This document shows positions 52,927 to 63,377 of a stretch of DNA of 64,000 nucleotides, piece by piece. Every line of letters starts with the position of its first letter. Positions within the stretch are counted from its first letter, which is position 1. The position numbers and the translations under genes are program-made. Below the pieces are notes generated by a model, which saw nothing but the letters and a program-made list of their open reading frames with translations, was not told the origin of the DNA and ran no database searches. Source of the stretch: Bacillota bacterium (GTDB lineage: Bacteria > Bacillota > Desulfotomaculia > Desulfotomaculales > Desulfallaceae); contig JAEXOR010000034.1 of NCBI GenBank assembly GCA_023439185.1, positions 1-64,000 of the forward strand. The letters are read 5' to 3'.

Positions 52927-53847
52927 CTATACCAGCACCTTTAACGGCTGGAACGCCAGGGATTCCGGTTTTGCCTCCGGCCGGTCAACTTCAGCCAGGG
53001 CCAGCAACCCTGCAGGTCCTTCCATACGTACCACCTGACGCCCGGTAACATGTTGTTCCATGGACGCCGCCGGTAAAAACACCTTGTTTCCGCAACACAC
53101 CGCTCCGACGGACTCGTCCGGAATCTTCACATCGGGCAGGTGCTCCAGCGCTTTACTCATGGAAACCACAATCTCGCCGATGGCGCCGCTTTCGCTTTTT
53201 TTCGCTATTTCTTCCAGGGTGACGGTATCCTCCAGCGAGAACTCCCCGGCCCCGGTGCGCAGCAAAAAAGACATGTACGCGCCGCAGCCGATTCGGTTAC
53301 CCAGGTCATGGCACAGGGTACGGATATACGTTCCCGCCGAACAGCGCACGTCGATAATCGCTCTGGGTGCTCCGGGGTTTTGATGATCAAAACTGAGCAG
53401 ATTTAACTCGTAGATTTGAACGGCCCGCGGTTTTCTTTCCACCTCGATACCGGCCCGGGCCAGCTCGTAAAGTTTTTTCCCCTTGTGTTTCAGCGCCGAA
53501 ACCATCGGCGGGATCTGCTCGATCCGGCCCCGGAAACCCGCCAGGTGCTGTTCAATCATCCCGGGCTCCAGGCCGGCGGCGTCAAATTCCTCCACAGTCC
53601 GGCCAAAGGAATCCTGGGTCGTGGTGGAGCGCCCGAAAACAACCTCCGCCCGGTACTGTTTCTGATCGGGTAAATACTCGATAATTTTGGTGGCCTTGCC
53701 GAGACATACCGGCAACACGCCGGCCGCCCCCGGGTCCAGTGTCCCGGTATGGCCGGCTTTCTTCTGACCGGTGGTCCTCCTGACCATGTAAACGACATCA
53801 TGGCTGGTCATACCGGGCGGTTTCAGGACATTAAGAATCCCGTTCAT
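52927..53847 (-). CDS. truB: tRNA pseudouridine(55) synthase
   Basis: 306 residues. [22 protein letters not shown] and the catalytic Asp in GHTGTLDPGAAGVLPVCLG are TruB hallmarks; RCSAGTYIRTLCHDLG follows. A C-terminal PUA-like segment extends to about 306. It isomerises U55 of the T arm in tRNA. The start codon overlaps nrnA by 17 bases; an ATG three codons upstream is also possible. Confidence 0.96.
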   Translation of the reverse strand: MNGILNVLKPPGMTSHDVVYMVRRTTGQKKAGHTGTLDPGAAGVLPVCLGKATKIIEYLPDQKQYRAEVVFGRSTTTQDSFGRTVEEFDAAGLEPGMIEQHLAGFRGRIEQIPPMVSALKHKGKKLYELARAGIEVERKPRAVQIYELNLLSFDHQNPGAPRAIIDVRCSAGTYIRTLCHDLGNRIGCGAYMSFLLRTGAGEFSLEDTVTLEEIAKKSESGAIGEIVVSMSKALEHLPDVKIPDESVGAVCCGNKVFLPAASMEQHVTGRQVVRMEGPAGLLALAEVDRPEAKPESLAFQPLKVLV

Positions 53848-54832
53848 GCTTCTCATTCTCCAGGGCCATCAGCGCGGCTTCCTCAATTTGCCGCCGGATA
53901 TCCGCCAGCTTCCCCTCCATGATACAACCGGCAGCCTTGCGATGACCGCCCCCGCCAAATTGAGACGCCAGTTTATTAACATCCAGGAAATACTTGGAAC
54001 GAAAACTTACTTTAAACTTTCCATTGTCCAGCTCCCTGAAAAAAAGGGCCAGTTCCACCCCTTTGATGGTCCGGGGGTAATTGGTCACGCCGTCCACATG
54101 CTCATCCCGCGCATTTAACCGGTTTAAAGTTTCCCTCTCTATGTACATCGAGGCCAACCTGCCGCAGGGGCTGACAGTAAGTGTTTTTAATACTTCACTC
54201 AGTACCTGCAGCGAAACCAGCGGCTGTTCCTCGTATAACTGCTTGTTAATTTGCCCGGTGTTAATACCCGTTTCCATCAACCGGGCAATAATCCGGTGGG
54301 TGGCCGGTTTCACCCCATCGTAACGGAAAGACCCCGTGTCGGTACTAATGGCCACGTAAAGACATAAAGCCATTTCCGCGTCAATGTCGACGGGAAGTAC
54401 CCGCAGCAGTTCATATACCAGTTCCCCCGCTGCCGGCGACTGCGCGTCATTTAAGTATAAATGCCCGAAGTTTACTCCGCCGGCATGGTGATCAATGATT
54501 ATGATACCGTTAAAGCGGCCCAAAAGCTCTTTAAACTGCCCCAGCCGTTCAGGCACCGAACAATCCACGGAAACAAAAACTTCAGGCAGCTCCGGACCCC
54601 GCAGTTCGGACCTGATGTCACGCGCTCCGGGAAGTAAATCAAGGTACTGGTCCGGCACCGGGTCGGGGCTGAGCAGGTGCACGCGCTTGCCCATCTTGCG
54701 CAGGGCCAAACCCAAAGCCAGCACGGACCCCAGGGAATCACCGTCCGGCATAACGTGTCCGCACAGGGCGACGCTGCCGGCGTTACGCAGCATATCCGCA
54801 GCAGCGGACAAAAGCTTGGACCGGCTAATCAT
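53831..54832 (-). CDS. nrnA: Bifunctional oligoribonuclease / PAP phosphatase
   Basis: 333 residues of the DHH/DHHA1 family. Motifs: [35 protein letters not shown] and the C-terminal [12 protein letters not shown] of DHHA1. NrnA degrades nano-RNA and 3'-phosphoadenosine 5'-phosphate. It is placed between rbfA and truB, as in many clostridia, and overlaps rbfA by eight bases. Confidence 0.94.
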   Translation of the reverse strand: MISRSKLLSAAADMLRNAGSVALCGHVMPDGDSLGSVLALGLALRKMGKRVHLLSPDPVPDQYLDLLPGARDIRSELRGPELPEVFVSVDCSVPERLGQFKELLGRFNGIIIIDHHAGGVNFGHLYLNDAQSPAAGELVYELLRVLPVDIDAEMALCLYVAISTDTGSFRYDGVKPATHRIIARLMETGINTGQINKQLYEEQPLVSLQVLSEVLKTLTVSPCGRLASMYIERETLNRLNARDEHVDGVTNYPRTIKGVELALFFRELDNGKFKVSFRSKYFLDVNKLASQFGGGGHRKAAGCIMEGKLADIRRQIEEAALMALENEKHERDS

Positions 54833-55172
54833 CTTTCCCCTTGACCTCGTTTAGCAGTTCAATGACCCTGGCCCCGTGATCCAGTGATTCATCCAGTTTA
54901 AAGGTCACCTCGGGAACATGCCGCATCCTGATCCGGCGGCCCAGTTCGGTGCGGATAAACCCCTGGGCTTTTTTCAGCGCCGCCATCGTCAAGGCGCGTT
55001 CCTCTTCCGTGCCCAGCACGCTGACATAGATCCTGGCGTATTTTAAATCGCCGGAAACTTCCGCGCCGGTTACTGTGGCAAACCCGACCCGCGGATCTTT
55101 AAGTTCGGCCCGCAGCATTTCGGAAGCTTCCTTCTTAATAGACTCGGCCAGTTTTTCCGGCCTGTGGGACAT
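54825..55172 (-). CDS. rbfA: Ribosome-binding factor A
   Basis: 115 residues. Family features: [48 protein letters not shown] and [21 protein letters not shown]. It helps late 16S rRNA maturation. The ATG five bases after AGGAGGGAG is chosen; 27 further upstream codons would run into infB. It follows infB with 13 bases between. Confidence 0.96.
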   Translation of the reverse strand: MSHRPEKLAESIKKEASEMLRAELKDPRVGFATVTGAEVSGDLKYARIYVSVLGTEEERALTMAALKKAQGFIRTELGRRIRMRHVPEVTFKLDESLDHGARVIELLNEVKGKDD

Positions 55173-55185
55173 AAAAATCTCCCTC

Positions 55186-58137
55186 CTAAGCCAACTCCCG
55201 TTTAATCGCCTCGGTGGTAAATGCCTCCAACTGGTCGTTTTCCCTGATGTCATTAAACCGGTCGATGGTGATGCCGCACTCGTAACCGTGCATAACTTCC
55301 CGGACGTCGTCCTTAAACCGTTTCAGCGATTCCAGCGATCCCTCGTGAACCACAATCCCGTCCCGGATCACCCGGACTCCCGCGTCGCGGGTTATTTTGC
55401 CTTCAGTAACGTAGCAGCCCGCAATGGTACCAACCTTGGACACCTTGAATATTTTGCGCACTTCCACGCGGCCCAGAATTACCTCTTTATATTCCGGATC
55501 CAACAGGCCGCTCATAGCCGCCTTGATATCCTCAATGGCGTCGTAAATAACCCGGTACAGCCTGATATCGATCTGTTCCGTCTCCACCGCTTTACGCGCG
55601 TTCACGTCGGGCCGCACGTTAAAACCGATGATAATGGCGTTGGAAGCCGAAGCAAGCATAATATCCGATTCGGTGACAGCGCCTACGCCGCCGTGAATAA
55701 CATTCACCCGCACCTCGTCGGTATTTATTTTTTCCAGGGCCTGCCGCACGGCTTCAACCGAGCCCTGCACGTCGGCCTTAATGATAATGTTTAGCTCTTT
55801 GACCTGGCCTTCCTTAATTTGGTTGAACAGATCGTCCAGTGACACCCTGGGCGTGGCGGCTTTCATTTCCACTTCCCGTTTTTTGGCCAGCCGCTCGTCG
55901 ATCACCTGTTTGCCCAGTTTTTCTTCCTCAACGGCAAAGAACAGTTCCCCGGCGGGCGGAACCTCGGAAAATCCCAGCACCTCGACCGGCATGGACGGCC
56001 CCGCCTTTTTCACCCGGCGGCCGGTGTGGTCCATCATGGCCCGCACTTTGCCGTAAGCGGTCCCGGCGATGATAAAATCGCCCACTTTCAAAGTCCCGTT
56101 CTGTACCAGTATTGTTGCCACCGGACCGCGGCCCTTATCCAGTTCGGCCTCAATTACGGTGCCCCGGGCCGCCCGGTTGGGATTGGCCTTGAATTCGTTG
56201 ATTTCGGAGACCAGCAGGATCATTTCCAACAATTCATTGATGTTGGTTTTTTCCTTGGCCGAAACCTCGACGAAAATTGTATCTCCGCCCCATTCTTCAG
56301 CCACCAGGTTGTATTCGGTCAGCTCTCGTTTTACTTTCTCCGGTTCGGCGTTGGGTTTATCTATTTTATTAACGGCGATGATGATTGGCACTTCCGCCGC
56401 CCGGGCGTGGTTAATCGCCTCCACTGTCTGCGGCATCACCCCGTCATCCGCCGCCACCACCAGGATAGCGATGTCGGTTACCTTGGCTCCCCTGGCCCGC
56501 ATGGCGGTAAACGCCTCGTGGCCCGGCGTGTCGACAAAGGTGATTTTTTTGCCTTTATGCTCCACCTGGTACGCTCCGATATGCTGGGTAATCCCGCCCG
56601 CCTCGGAGGCGGTCACGTTTGTCTCCCTGATGGAATCAAGCAGTGACGTTTTACCATGGTCGACATGACCCATGATGGTGACCACACAGGGACGCGTCCG
56701 CAGATCAGCCGGATCATCCTCGGTTTCCTGGACCACCTGGGCCTCTTTTTCCATATCCATTTTTACATTCACGTTAAAGCCCAGTTCATTGGCCATGATA
56801 GTGGCGGTGTCGGAATCAATTTCCTGGTTGATGCTGGCCATGACGCCTAACACCATCAGTTTTTTAATAATTTCCGACGCGCTAATGGACATCCTTTCGG
56901 CCAGGTTTTTAACGGTGATGGTTTCACCAATGGTAATGGGTTTTTTCTCTTTAGCCGTCACCGGCCGCGTGTCCTGCTGGGGTTTTCTCCTGGGACCTCC
57001 CCGCCTGTACATTTGCGACTTTTCGTCGGCCAAATCGCGTTTGTCGAAACGCCCCTTCTTTTCCGCCTTACCCTTGTAAGCCTGTTTTTCTACCTGTTTA
57101 ACCCGTTCCTGAGCCTTGGTCTTTTCCAGAGCCTTAACTTTATCCGGTTTGGCCTTCTCGGCCATTTTAATCTTGGCCGCGTCTCCGCCACGGGGACCCG
57201 GTGCCGCTCCGCGGGGGCCCGGCGCTCCGCCACGGGGACCTGGTGCCGCTCCGCGAGGACCCGGCGCTCCGCCACGGGGACCCGGCGCCGCTCCGCGGAA
57301 ACCCGGCGCTCCGCCACGGGGACCCGGCGCCGCTCCGCGAGGACCCGGCGCTCCGCCACGGGGACCCGGCGCCACTCCGCGAGGACCCGGTGCTCCGCCA
57401 CGGGGACCTGGCGCCGTTCCGCGAGGACCCGGTGCTCCGCCACGGGGACCGGACGCTTCACCGGGCCGTCCGTCCCTGCGCGCCTGATCAAAATGCGGCC
57501 GCTGCTGCCTGTCACCGGCTGCGCCGGCCCTGGCGTTTTGAGCCTGTTCAACAGGCCTGGGCCGGTTATCCCGATGTTCGACCCGTTCTCCGGCGCTCTT
57601 TTCAGTTTTTTGCGGCACAGGCTGCCTCTCTTGAGGCGGCGGTTGAATTTCCCGGGGTGCTTGCCGGGGCTGCTCTTGGGTCTGCTGCTCCCGCGCGGCG
57701 GAAACAGCCTGGCTTTCGGCGTTGCTCTTCTGGGGTGCAGCCCCTTTCCCGGTATTAAAACGCATTGGTTTTTCCGTAAATCTTCTGTCGGGCGGCCGGG
57801 AAGGCACCCGATCCACCAATCCCGGTCCGCGGTCATAACGTTTTTGGCCGCCGCGCTGGTTCTCCCGGCCCGGACGCGGCGCTCCCTGCCGGTCGCTGTT
57901 CGCGCCGTCACGTGGTTTTGGGGCCGGCGCCGGCCGGTCGCTGTCAACCGGTTTAACGGCGGGAGCCGGTTGGCTCTTTTGAGCCCTGTAGTGATTTGTC
58001 AACCTTACTATATCAGCATCGTCCAGGGTGCTCATATGGGATTTGGCTTCCACACCCAATCGAGCAAGCTGCCGCATCAGTTCCTTGGTTTCCAGGTCCA
58101 GTTCCTTGGCAACTTCATGGACTCGTTTTTTTACCAA
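55186..58137 (-). CDS. infB: Translation initiation factor IF-2 with collagen-like repeat
   Basis: About 983 residues from TTG after GGAGGTGA. An IF2-N subdomain (about 2-55, [20 protein letters not shown]) is followed by a long disordered region with a heptapeptide repeat, a second IF2-N domain, and the GTPase domain (G1 GHVDHGKT, G3 DTPGHEAF, G4 NKID), then domains II-IV. IF-2 brings fMet-tRNA to the ribosome. About 13 units of G-A/T/V-A-P-G-P-R type lie near residues 230-320. The protein is longer than typical Bacillus IF-2 because of this linker. Confidence 0.97.
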   Translation of the reverse strand: MVKKRVHEVAKELDLETKELMRQLARLGVEAKSHMSTLDDADIVRLTNHYRAQKSQPAPAVKPVDSDRPAPAPKPRDGANSDRQGAPRPGRENQRGGQKRYDRGPGLVDRVPSRPPDRRFTEKPMRFNTGKGAAPQKSNAESQAVSAAREQQTQEQPRQAPREIQPPPQERQPVPQKTEKSAGERVEHRDNRPRPVEQAQNARAGAAGDRQQRPHFDQARRDGRPGEASGPRGGAPGPRGTAPGPRGGAPGPRGVAPGPRGGAPGPRGAAPGPRGGAPGFRGAAPGPRGGAPGPRGAAPGPRGGAPGPRGAAPGPRGGDAAKIKMAEKAKPDKVKALEKTKAQERVKQVEKQAYKGKAEKKGRFDKRDLADEKSQMYRRGGPRRKPQQDTRPVTAKEKKPITIGETITVKNLAERMSISASEIIKKLMVLGVMASINQEIDSDTATIMANELGFNVNVKMDMEKEAQVVQETEDDPADLRTRPCVVTIMGHVDHGKTSLLDSIRETNVTASEAGGITQHIGAYQVEHKGKKITFVDTPGHEAFTAMRARGAKVTDIAILVVAADDGVMPQTVEAINHARAAEVPIIIAVNKIDKPNAEPEKVKRELTEYNLVAEEWGGDTIFVEVSAKEKTNINELLEMILLVSEINEFKANPNRAARGTVIEAELDKGRGPVATILVQNGTLKVGDFIIAGTAYGKVRAMMDHTGRRVKKAGPSMPVEVLGFSEVPPAGELFFAVEEEKLGKQVIDERLAKKREVEMKAATPRVSLDDLFNQIKEGQVKELNIIIKADVQGSVEAVRQALEKINTDEVRVNVIHGGVGAVTESDIMLASASNAIIIGFNVRPDVNARKAVETEQIDIRLYRVIYDAIEDIKAAMSGLLDPEYKEVILGRVEVRKIFKVSKVGTIAGCYVTEGKITRDAGVRVIRDGIVVHEGSLESLKRFKDDVREVMHGYECGITIDRFNDIRENDQLEAFTTEAIKRELA
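57184..57455 (-). repeat. Tandem 21/42-bp repeat inside infB
   Basis: About 13 units of 21 bases, mostly alternating in two versions so that the true period is near 42 bases (GAPGPRG / AAPGPRG). It encodes a Gly-Pro-Arg-rich linker. The arrays keep long open frames on other frames as well, which explains spurious antisense frames here. Confidence 0.9.
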
Positions 58138-58168
58138 AAAAATCACCTCCGAAAAAGTTAGAAAACGT

Positions 58169-58486
58169 TCATAATCCGGCATCTCCCCTTTCCATCGCCC
58201 CGGCAACCCCCCGGGCCAATTGTTCGTCGGTTATCGCCGCCACGGCACGGGGCGGTTTCCCCAACAGTTCACCCAGTTCATCTCTGGAAGCGTAAAAGAA
58301 AACGGGAATACTCTTTTCATCAGCCATCCGGATATACTTCTCTTTACTGCGCGGCGCGGCGTCGGTTGCTACCACCAACGCTTTAGCCTCGTTGCGTAAA
58401 ATGCTTTTTTCTACCGCCGCCCCTCCGCTTAATACCTTGCCGGCCCGTCTGCACAGTCCGAGCATCCGCTGTACCGGGGCGGTCAC
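58169..58486 (-). CDS. ylxQ: L7Ae/L30e-like RNA-binding protein YlxQ
   Basis: 105 residues of the L7Ae/L30e fold: [42 protein letters not shown] and [26 protein letters not shown]. It is the YlxQ family between ylxR and infB, an RNA-binding protein of unclear task. The ATG overlaps the ylxR stop by four bases. Confidence 0.93.
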   Translation of the reverse strand: MTAPVQRMLGLCRRAGKVLSGGAAVEKSILRNEAKALVVATDAAPRSKEKYIRMADEKSIPVFFYASRDELGELLGKPPRAVAAITDEQLARGVAGAMERGDAGL

Positions 58487-58761
58487 GGCTGACTCAACCT
58501 TTCCAGCAGGCTCTCTTTGATCCCCGGGCCGATTTGTTTTTTCAAGGCTTTTTCCAGACGTCTTCCTTTAATGGCCTTTTCCAGACATTCGGCATTGGGG
58601 CAAATATACGCGCCCCGCCCCGAGCGTTTGCCGGTGTGGTCCACTTCAATGGACTCCTCCGGTGTCCTGACCACCCGGATCAGCTCCCGTTTGGATCGCA
58701 TTTCCTGGCAGCCGACACACATCCGGTACGGTATTTTTTTCACCCTGGGCAAGCCGGCCAC
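58483..58761 (-). CDS. ylxR: YlxR (DUF448) RNA-binding protein
   Basis: 92 residues. The start KIPYRMCVGCQEMRSKRELIRVV and the GKRSGRGAYICPNAECLEKAI centre are the YlxR signature. YlxR is a small RNA-binding or nucleoid-linked protein in the nusA-infB operon; it was also linked to RNase P regulation in Bacillus. It starts three bases after nusA ends. Confidence 0.95.
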   Translation of the reverse strand: MAGLPRVKKIPYRMCVGCQEMRSKRELIRVVRTPEESIEVDHTGKRSGRGAYICPNAECLEKAIKGRRLEKALKKQIGPGIKESLLERLSQP

Positions 58762-58764
58762 CCC

Positions 58765-59847
58765 CTATTCGATGAACTCCTCGGCAAACAGATCCGCGTA
58801 ATCAGGATATAGCTCCGCCATCTGGCTCTCACTCTTAATATCTATTTTCCACCCGGTCAGTTTAGCCGCCAGCCGCGCGTTTTGGCCCTCTTTGCCGATA
58901 GCCAGGGAAAGCTGGTAATCCGGCACGATGACCCGGGCCACTTTTTCGTCCTCCCAGACCTCAACAGCCACCACCTTGGCCGGGCTTAAGGAGCTGGCCA
59001 CAAACTTGGACGGATCGGGATCCCACTTGATAATATCGATTTTTTCACCATTCAGTTCATTTACTATGGTCTGGACGCGCATCCCCTTGGGCCCCACGCA
59101 AGCGCCCACGGGATCAACGTTTTCATCCCTGGAGTAGACGGCTATTTTGGACCGGTGCCCGGCTTCCCGGGCCACCGATTTCAACTCCACCACGCCTTCC
59201 TGCAGTTCGGGCACTTCAAGCTCAAACAGCCTTTTAAGCAGGCCGGGATGGGTACGGGAAACGAATACCTGGGGCCCCTTGGTGGTCTTGCGCACCTCTA
59301 CGATATAAGCCTTGATCCGATCGCCCTGCCGGTAATTCTCTCCGGGCATTTGCTCGGCCTGGGTCAGAATGGCTTCGGTTTTACCCAGCTCTATATATAT
59401 GTTTCTTTGCTCAATACGCTGCACAACGCCGTTAATAATATCGCCCTCACGATTGGCGAACTCCTCGTAAATTATATTCCGCTCGGCCTCGCGGATCCTC
59501 TGCACCACCACCTGCTTTGCCGTTTGAGCGGCGATACGCCCGAAATTACGGGGCGTAACCTCCGTTTCCACAACATCGTCAAGGTTATACAGGGGATCTA
59601 TCGCCTGGGCCTCGGCCAGGGAAATCTCCAGCCGCTGGTCTTCCGCCGCCTCAACCACGTTACGCCGGGCGTACACCTTGCAGTCTCCCGTTTCCCGATC
59701 AATATGTACCTTGGCGTTTTGCAGCGAACCGAAGTTTCTCTTATAAGCGGAAAGCAGCGCAGCCTCGATGGCCTCAAGCAACACATCGACCGAGATCTTC
59801 TTTTCCTTTTCCAGATCTCTTAAGGCTTCCAAGAATTCGGTATTCAT
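58765..59847 (-). CDS. nusA: Transcription termination/antitermination factor NusA
   Basis: 360 residues: N-terminal RNA-polymerase-binding domain, S1 domain (about 135-200, [20 protein letters not shown]), KH1 ([18 protein letters not shown]) and KH2 ([19 protein letters not shown]). It lacks the acidic C-terminal repeats of proteobacterial NusA, as normal for Firmicutes. It modulates pausing and termination. It follows rimP with 19 bases between. Confidence 0.97.
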   Translation of the reverse strand: MNTEFLEALRDLEKEKKISVDVLLEAIEAALLSAYKRNFGSLQNAKVHIDRETGDCKVYARRNVVEAAEDQRLEISLAEAQAIDPLYNLDDVVETEVTPRNFGRIAAQTAKQVVVQRIREAERNIIYEEFANREGDIINGVVQRIEQRNIYIELGKTEAILTQAEQMPGENYRQGDRIKAYIVEVRKTTKGPQVFVSRTHPGLLKRLFELEVPELQEGVVELKSVAREAGHRSKIAVYSRDENVDPVGACVGPKGMRVQTIVNELNGEKIDIIKWDPDPSKFVASSLSPAKVVAVEVWEDEKVARVIVPDYQLSLAIGKEGQNARLAAKLTGWKIDIKSESQMAELYPDYADLFAEEFIE

Positions 59848-59866
59848 TTACCCGTTTCCCTCCACA

Positions 59867-60328
59867 CTAAAATTCAGCGACCAGCCGGGCTGACGCAACC
59901 TGTTCCATGGGAATAACAAAACTTTCACCGTCTACTTCCAAGGTAACTGTTTGGTTACCGGCCGATTTCAACAATCCTTTAAACTTGCGTTTGCCTGCCA
60001 CCGCCGCGAATGTGTTCAGGCTGATTTGCCGGCCGGTGAACCGTTCAAAATCAGCCGGTTTTTTTAAAGGCCGTTCAATCCCAGGTGATGATACTTCCAA
60101 TGTATATGCATGGGGGATGGGATCATGTTCATCCAGCAGCGGGTCAACGTATTCCGACACCCGCCGGCAGTCTTCCAGGCCGATACCGCCGGGCTGATCG
60201 ATGAATATTCTTAGAAACTGGCGCCCGCCTTCTTTGCTGTATGTTACATCCACCAGTTCGATGCCCAGTTCGCTCAGTCCGGGCGCAATCAGCTCCTCCA
60301 CCATTGCCGCCAGCTTACCGTTGGCCAT
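59867..60328 (-). CDS. rimP: Ribosome maturation factor RimP
   Basis: 153 residues: LGIELVDVTYSKEGGRQFLRIFIDQPGGIGLEDCRRVSEYV (N-terminal domain) and YTLEVSSPGIERPLKKPADFERF (conserved SPGxxRPL). It is needed for 30S assembly. It is the first gene after the SigA promoter of the operon; GAGGGGG lies before the ATG. Confidence 0.96.
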   Translation of the reverse strand: MANGKLAAMVEELIAPGLSELGIELVDVTYSKEGGRQFLRIFIDQPGGIGLEDCRRVSEYVDPLLDEHDPIPHAYTLEVSSPGIERPLKKPADFERFTGRQISLNTFAAVAGKRKFKGLLKSAGNQTVTLEVDGESFVIPMEQVASARLVAEF

Positions 60329-60399
60329 GCATAAGTCCCCCTCGGTCCTTTTCGAGCACTCGTTTTAAAGGTTTTAAGGTTTTATTAGTATAAGACGAA

Positions 60400-60420
60400 A
60401 GAGTGGGCTTTACCCACTCT
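60400..60420 (-). promoter_or_regulatory. Leader hairpin in the rimP-nusA operon
   Basis: AGAGTGGG and CCCACTCT pair around a short loop. It lies about 65 bases downstream of the -10, inside the transcribed leader, and is followed on the minus strand by TTCGTCTTAT. It could act as attenuator or as the distal proS terminator; the T-tract is poor. Confidence 0.5.
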
Positions 60421-60483
60421 CCTTAAGCGAAATAAACCTGGAAAGTTAAAATGCAAAAGGCACACCACGTCAAAGCAATGTTA

Positions 60484-60512
60484 ATTATACAATAAAAGTT
60501 ATGATTTGACAA
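60484..60512 (-). promoter_or_regulatory. SigA promoter of the rimP-nusA-infB operon
   Basis: On the minus strand TTGTCA, a 17-base spacer and a perfect TATAAT. It lies between proS and rimP, about 155 bases before the rimP start. Confidence 0.85.
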
Positions 60513-60534
60513 GGAAAGCGCACATCTAATCCAT

Positions 60535-62265
60535 CTAATCCAACCCGGGATTATTTAAACCCCGTAAAGCGGTTTTCACCGCCTCCACCGCGCCGTCCAG
60601 GGGAATCATTTGCATAGCGCCGGTTTTCCTGATGAAAAGCTCGGCCTGGCCCGTCGCCAGACCCTTGTCCCCTACGGTGACACGCAGGGGATACCCCACC
60701 AGGTCGGCATCCTTAAACTTAACCCCGGCCCGTTCCGGGCGGTCGTCAAACACCGCTTCCACCCCGGCGTCCGTAAGCTGCCGGTAAATTTGCTCCGCCG
60801 TGGCAAACTGACGCTCATCCTTATGGTTCACCGGCACAACCGCCACGTGATAAGGAGCGATCTGAACCGGCCAGATGATCCCCCGCTCGTCGTGGTTCTG
60901 CTCCACGGCGGCGGCCATGGTCCTGGTCACTCCGATGCCGTAACAACCCATGACGAACAGTCTGGCCTGGCCGCTTTCGTCCAGAAACGTGGCGTTCATG
61001 GACTTGCTGTATTTATCGCCCAGTTTAAAGATCTGGCCCACCTCGATACCCCGGGCCTCCTGCAGCCTGGCGCCGCAGTCCGGGCAGGGCTCACCGGATT
61101 TCACCAGCCGGATATCGGTAACCACGGCAGGCTCAAAGTCCCGGCCCGGGTTGACGTTGACCAGGTGGTAGTCGTCTTCGTTGGCGCCGCAAACAGCGTT
61201 AACCAAGGCCATTACTTCCGGGTCCGCCACAATGCGCGCCCCTTTGAGTTTTACGGGTCCGGCAAATCCCGTCCGGGCGCCGGTCACCGCCGACACCGCG
61301 TCATGGGTGGCCTGCTCCAGCCTGACGCAGCCCAGAGCGTTATACAGTTTTATTTCGTTGACCTCCCGGTCACCCCGCACCAGCGCGGCAACGGTTTCTT
61401 TTTCAGTGCTGTACAGGATGGTCTTAATAATCCGCCCGGGTTCTATTTTCAGAAAGGCGGCCATTTCGGCAACTGTGCGGCAGTCCGGGGTATGAATCTT
61501 TTTCATTTCCAAAGCCGGCGCATCGTCCTTCGGCCCTGCCGCGACGGCCTCGGCCCGCTCCTCATTGGCGGCATAACCGCATTCCCTGCCTGCACAAAAT
61601 AGTATATTAGCCTCGCCGGACTCCGCCAGCACCATGAATTCATGGGTATCCTTGCCCCCGATGGCGCCCGAATCGGCCACCACGGGGCGGAAATCCAGGC
61701 CGCAGCGGCTGAACACATTATTGTACGCCTCGTACATCTTCTTATAACTGACGTCAAGCCCGGCCTGATCATAATCGAAAGAGTACAGATCCTTCATGAT
61801 AAATTCCCGGCCCCGCAGCAGTCCGAACCTGGGTCTGCGTTCATCCCGGTACTTGTTTTGAATTTGGTACAACAGCAAAGGCAATTGCTTGTAGGAGTTG
61901 ATATCTCCTTTAATCAGGGTGGTAATGATCTCTTCATGGGTGGGTCCAAGACAGAAGTCCCGGCCATGCCTGTCCTTGAGCCGGAAGAGTTCCGGTCCGT
62001 ACACATCCCAGCGGCCCGATTCGCGCCACAACTCCGCGGGCTGGATAATCGGCATCATTAACTCCTGGCCGCCCTGCCGGTCCATTTCCTCCCTGATGAT
62101 TTGCTCAATTTTTTTTACCACCCGCCAGGCCAGGGGCAATAAGTTATATACCCCCGCCGCCGCTTTACGGATAAAACCCGCTTTAAGCAGCAGCTGGTGG
62201 CTGATTACCTCAGCTTCCGCCGGGATTTCCCGCAGGGTGGGCGCCAGCATCTCCGAAACCTTCAT
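60535..62265 (-). CDS. proS: Proline-tRNA ligase
   Basis: 576 residues of the bacterial ProS type with the editing insertion. Class II motifs: motif 2 in [20 protein letters not shown], motif 3 in [13 protein letters not shown]; the INS editing domain is at about 230-390. It charges tRNA-Pro. ATG after GGAGGG is used. The start lies inside the end of ispG. In many Firmicutes polC follows, but here rimP does. Confidence 0.96.
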   Translation of the reverse strand: MKVSEMLAPTLREIPAEAEVISHQLLLKAGFIRKAAAGVYNLLPLAWRVVKKIEQIIREEMDRQGGQELMMPIIQPAELWRESGRWDVYGPELFRLKDRHGRDFCLGPTHEEIITTLIKGDINSYKQLPLLLYQIQNKYRDERRPRFGLLRGREFIMKDLYSFDYDQAGLDVSYKKMYEAYNNVFSRCGLDFRPVVADSGAIGGKDTHEFMVLAESGEANILFCAGRECGYAANEERAEAVAAGPKDDAPALEMKKIHTPDCRTVAEMAAFLKIEPGRIIKTILYSTEKETVAALVRGDREVNEIKLYNALGCVRLEQATHDAVSAVTGARTGFAGPVKLKGARIVADPEVMALVNAVCGANEDDYHLVNVNPGRDFEPAVVTDIRLVKSGEPCPDCGARLQEARGIEVGQIFKLGDKYSKSMNATFLDESGQARLFVMGCYGIGVTRTMAAAVEQNHDERGIIWPVQIAPYHVAVVPVNHKDERQFATAEQIYRQLTDAGVEAVFDDRPERAGVKFKDADLVGYPLRVTVGDKGLATGQAELFIRKTGAMQMIPLDGAVEAVKTALRGLNNPGLD

Positions 62266-63328
62266 CCATATACCCTCCATTAATTATGTTATCTATCTCT
62301 TTGAGCAGTTCTGCCACCAATTCGCTTTCCGGTACTTTTCTGATCACCTGTCCTTTTCTGAACAGCAGCCCCTCACCTTTGCCGCCGGCGATGCCCACAT
62401 CGGCATGCCTGGCTTCACCCGGTCCGTTGACCACGCAGCCCATCACCGCCACCTTAAGGGGCTTGTCCAGTCCCGCCAGGCGCTCTTCCACCTGCCCGGC
62501 AATGCGCACCAGATCGATCTGGGTGCGCCCGCAGGTGGGACAGGAGATCAACTCCACTCCCCGGCGCCTTAGTCCCAGCGACTTTAATATCTCGTAGGCC
62601 GCCCTGACTTCCAGTACCGGGTCGCCGGTCAGAGAGACCCGGACTGTGTCTCCAAGGCCTTCCCATAATAAAATGCCAATGCCCACCGCTGATTTAATGC
62701 TGCCGGTAAAAGGAGTACCCGCTTCGGTGACCCCGATGTGCAGCGGGTAGTCCACCTTTTGGGCCAGTAAACGGTAAGCATCCACCATCAACGGCACGTC
62801 CGAAGCCTTGAGGGATATTTTAATCCGGTAAAATCCCATGTTTTCCAGCATGGTTACATGACGTAACGCGCTTTCCACCATCGCTTCAGAGGTCGCCCGG
62901 CCTTCCCGGAGCAGTTCCTTTTCCAGCGACCCGGCGTTGACGCCAATCCGGATGGGGATGTTTTTGCCCGCGGCGGCCTTCACCACCGCCGCCACCTTTG
63001 CACTGCCGCCGATATTGCCGGGGTTGATGCGCAGGCCGTCCACCCCGGCCTCGATGGCCGCCAGGGCCAACCGGTGGTCAAAATGGATATCCGCCACCAG
63101 GGGAACCGGCAGATCCTTTAATATATCGGGCAGCGCCCGGGCCGCTTCACCGTCGGGCACGGCCACCCGCACAATCTCACACCCGGCCTGCACCAAACTG
63201 TCGATTTGTTTTCTGGTGGCCGCCGCGTCCCGGGTATCGGTATTGGTCATGGATTGAACGGAAACGGGCGCGCCCCCGCCCACCGTGACGCCCCCCAGGA
63301 CAACCGGCCTGCTGATTCGGTGTTTCAT
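62210..63328 (-). CDS. ispG: 4-hydroxy-3-methylbut-2-enyl-diphosphate synthase
   Basis: 372 residues. The TIM-barrel start is [13 protein letters not shown]; the iron-sulfur cluster ligands lie in SCPTCGRTQ and [16 protein letters not shown]. It is the sixth step of the MEP isoprenoid pathway. GGAGG precedes the ATG. The C-terminus has a tail of about 20 residues ([21 protein letters not shown]) that overlaps the proS start by 56 bases. It lies between rseP and proS, the clostridial order. Confidence 0.95.
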   Translation of the reverse strand: MKHRISRPVVLGGVTVGGGAPVSVQSMTNTDTRDAAATRKQIDSLVQAGCEIVRVAVPDGEAARALPDILKDLPVPLVADIHFDHRLALAAIEAGVDGLRINPGNIGGSAKVAAVVKAAAGKNIPIRIGVNAGSLEKELLREGRATSEAMVESALRHVTMLENMGFYRIKISLKASDVPLMVDAYRLLAQKVDYPLHIGVTEAGTPFTGSIKSAVGIGILLWEGLGDTVRVSLTGDPVLEVRAAYEILKSLGLRRRGVELISCPTCGRTQIDLVRIAGQVEERLAGLDKPLKVAVMGCVVNGPGEARHADVGIAGGKGEGLLFRKGQVIRKVPESELVAELLKEIDNIINGGYMDEGFGDAGAHPAGNPGGS

Positions 63329-63377
63329 ACTGCAATCCTCCGGCGCAAACAATAGTGTCAGTCCTGAGACCCAGCGG

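Noticed and set aside
57184..57455. CRISPR-like regular array
   Set aside because: Units are contiguous without unique spacers and are in frame with infB; it is a coding repeat.
57013..58161. 382-codon plus-strand frame with repeated Arg/Thr motifs, and an antisense APPRGPG frame
   Set aside because: Both are by-products of the infB tandem repeat, which stays open in several frames.
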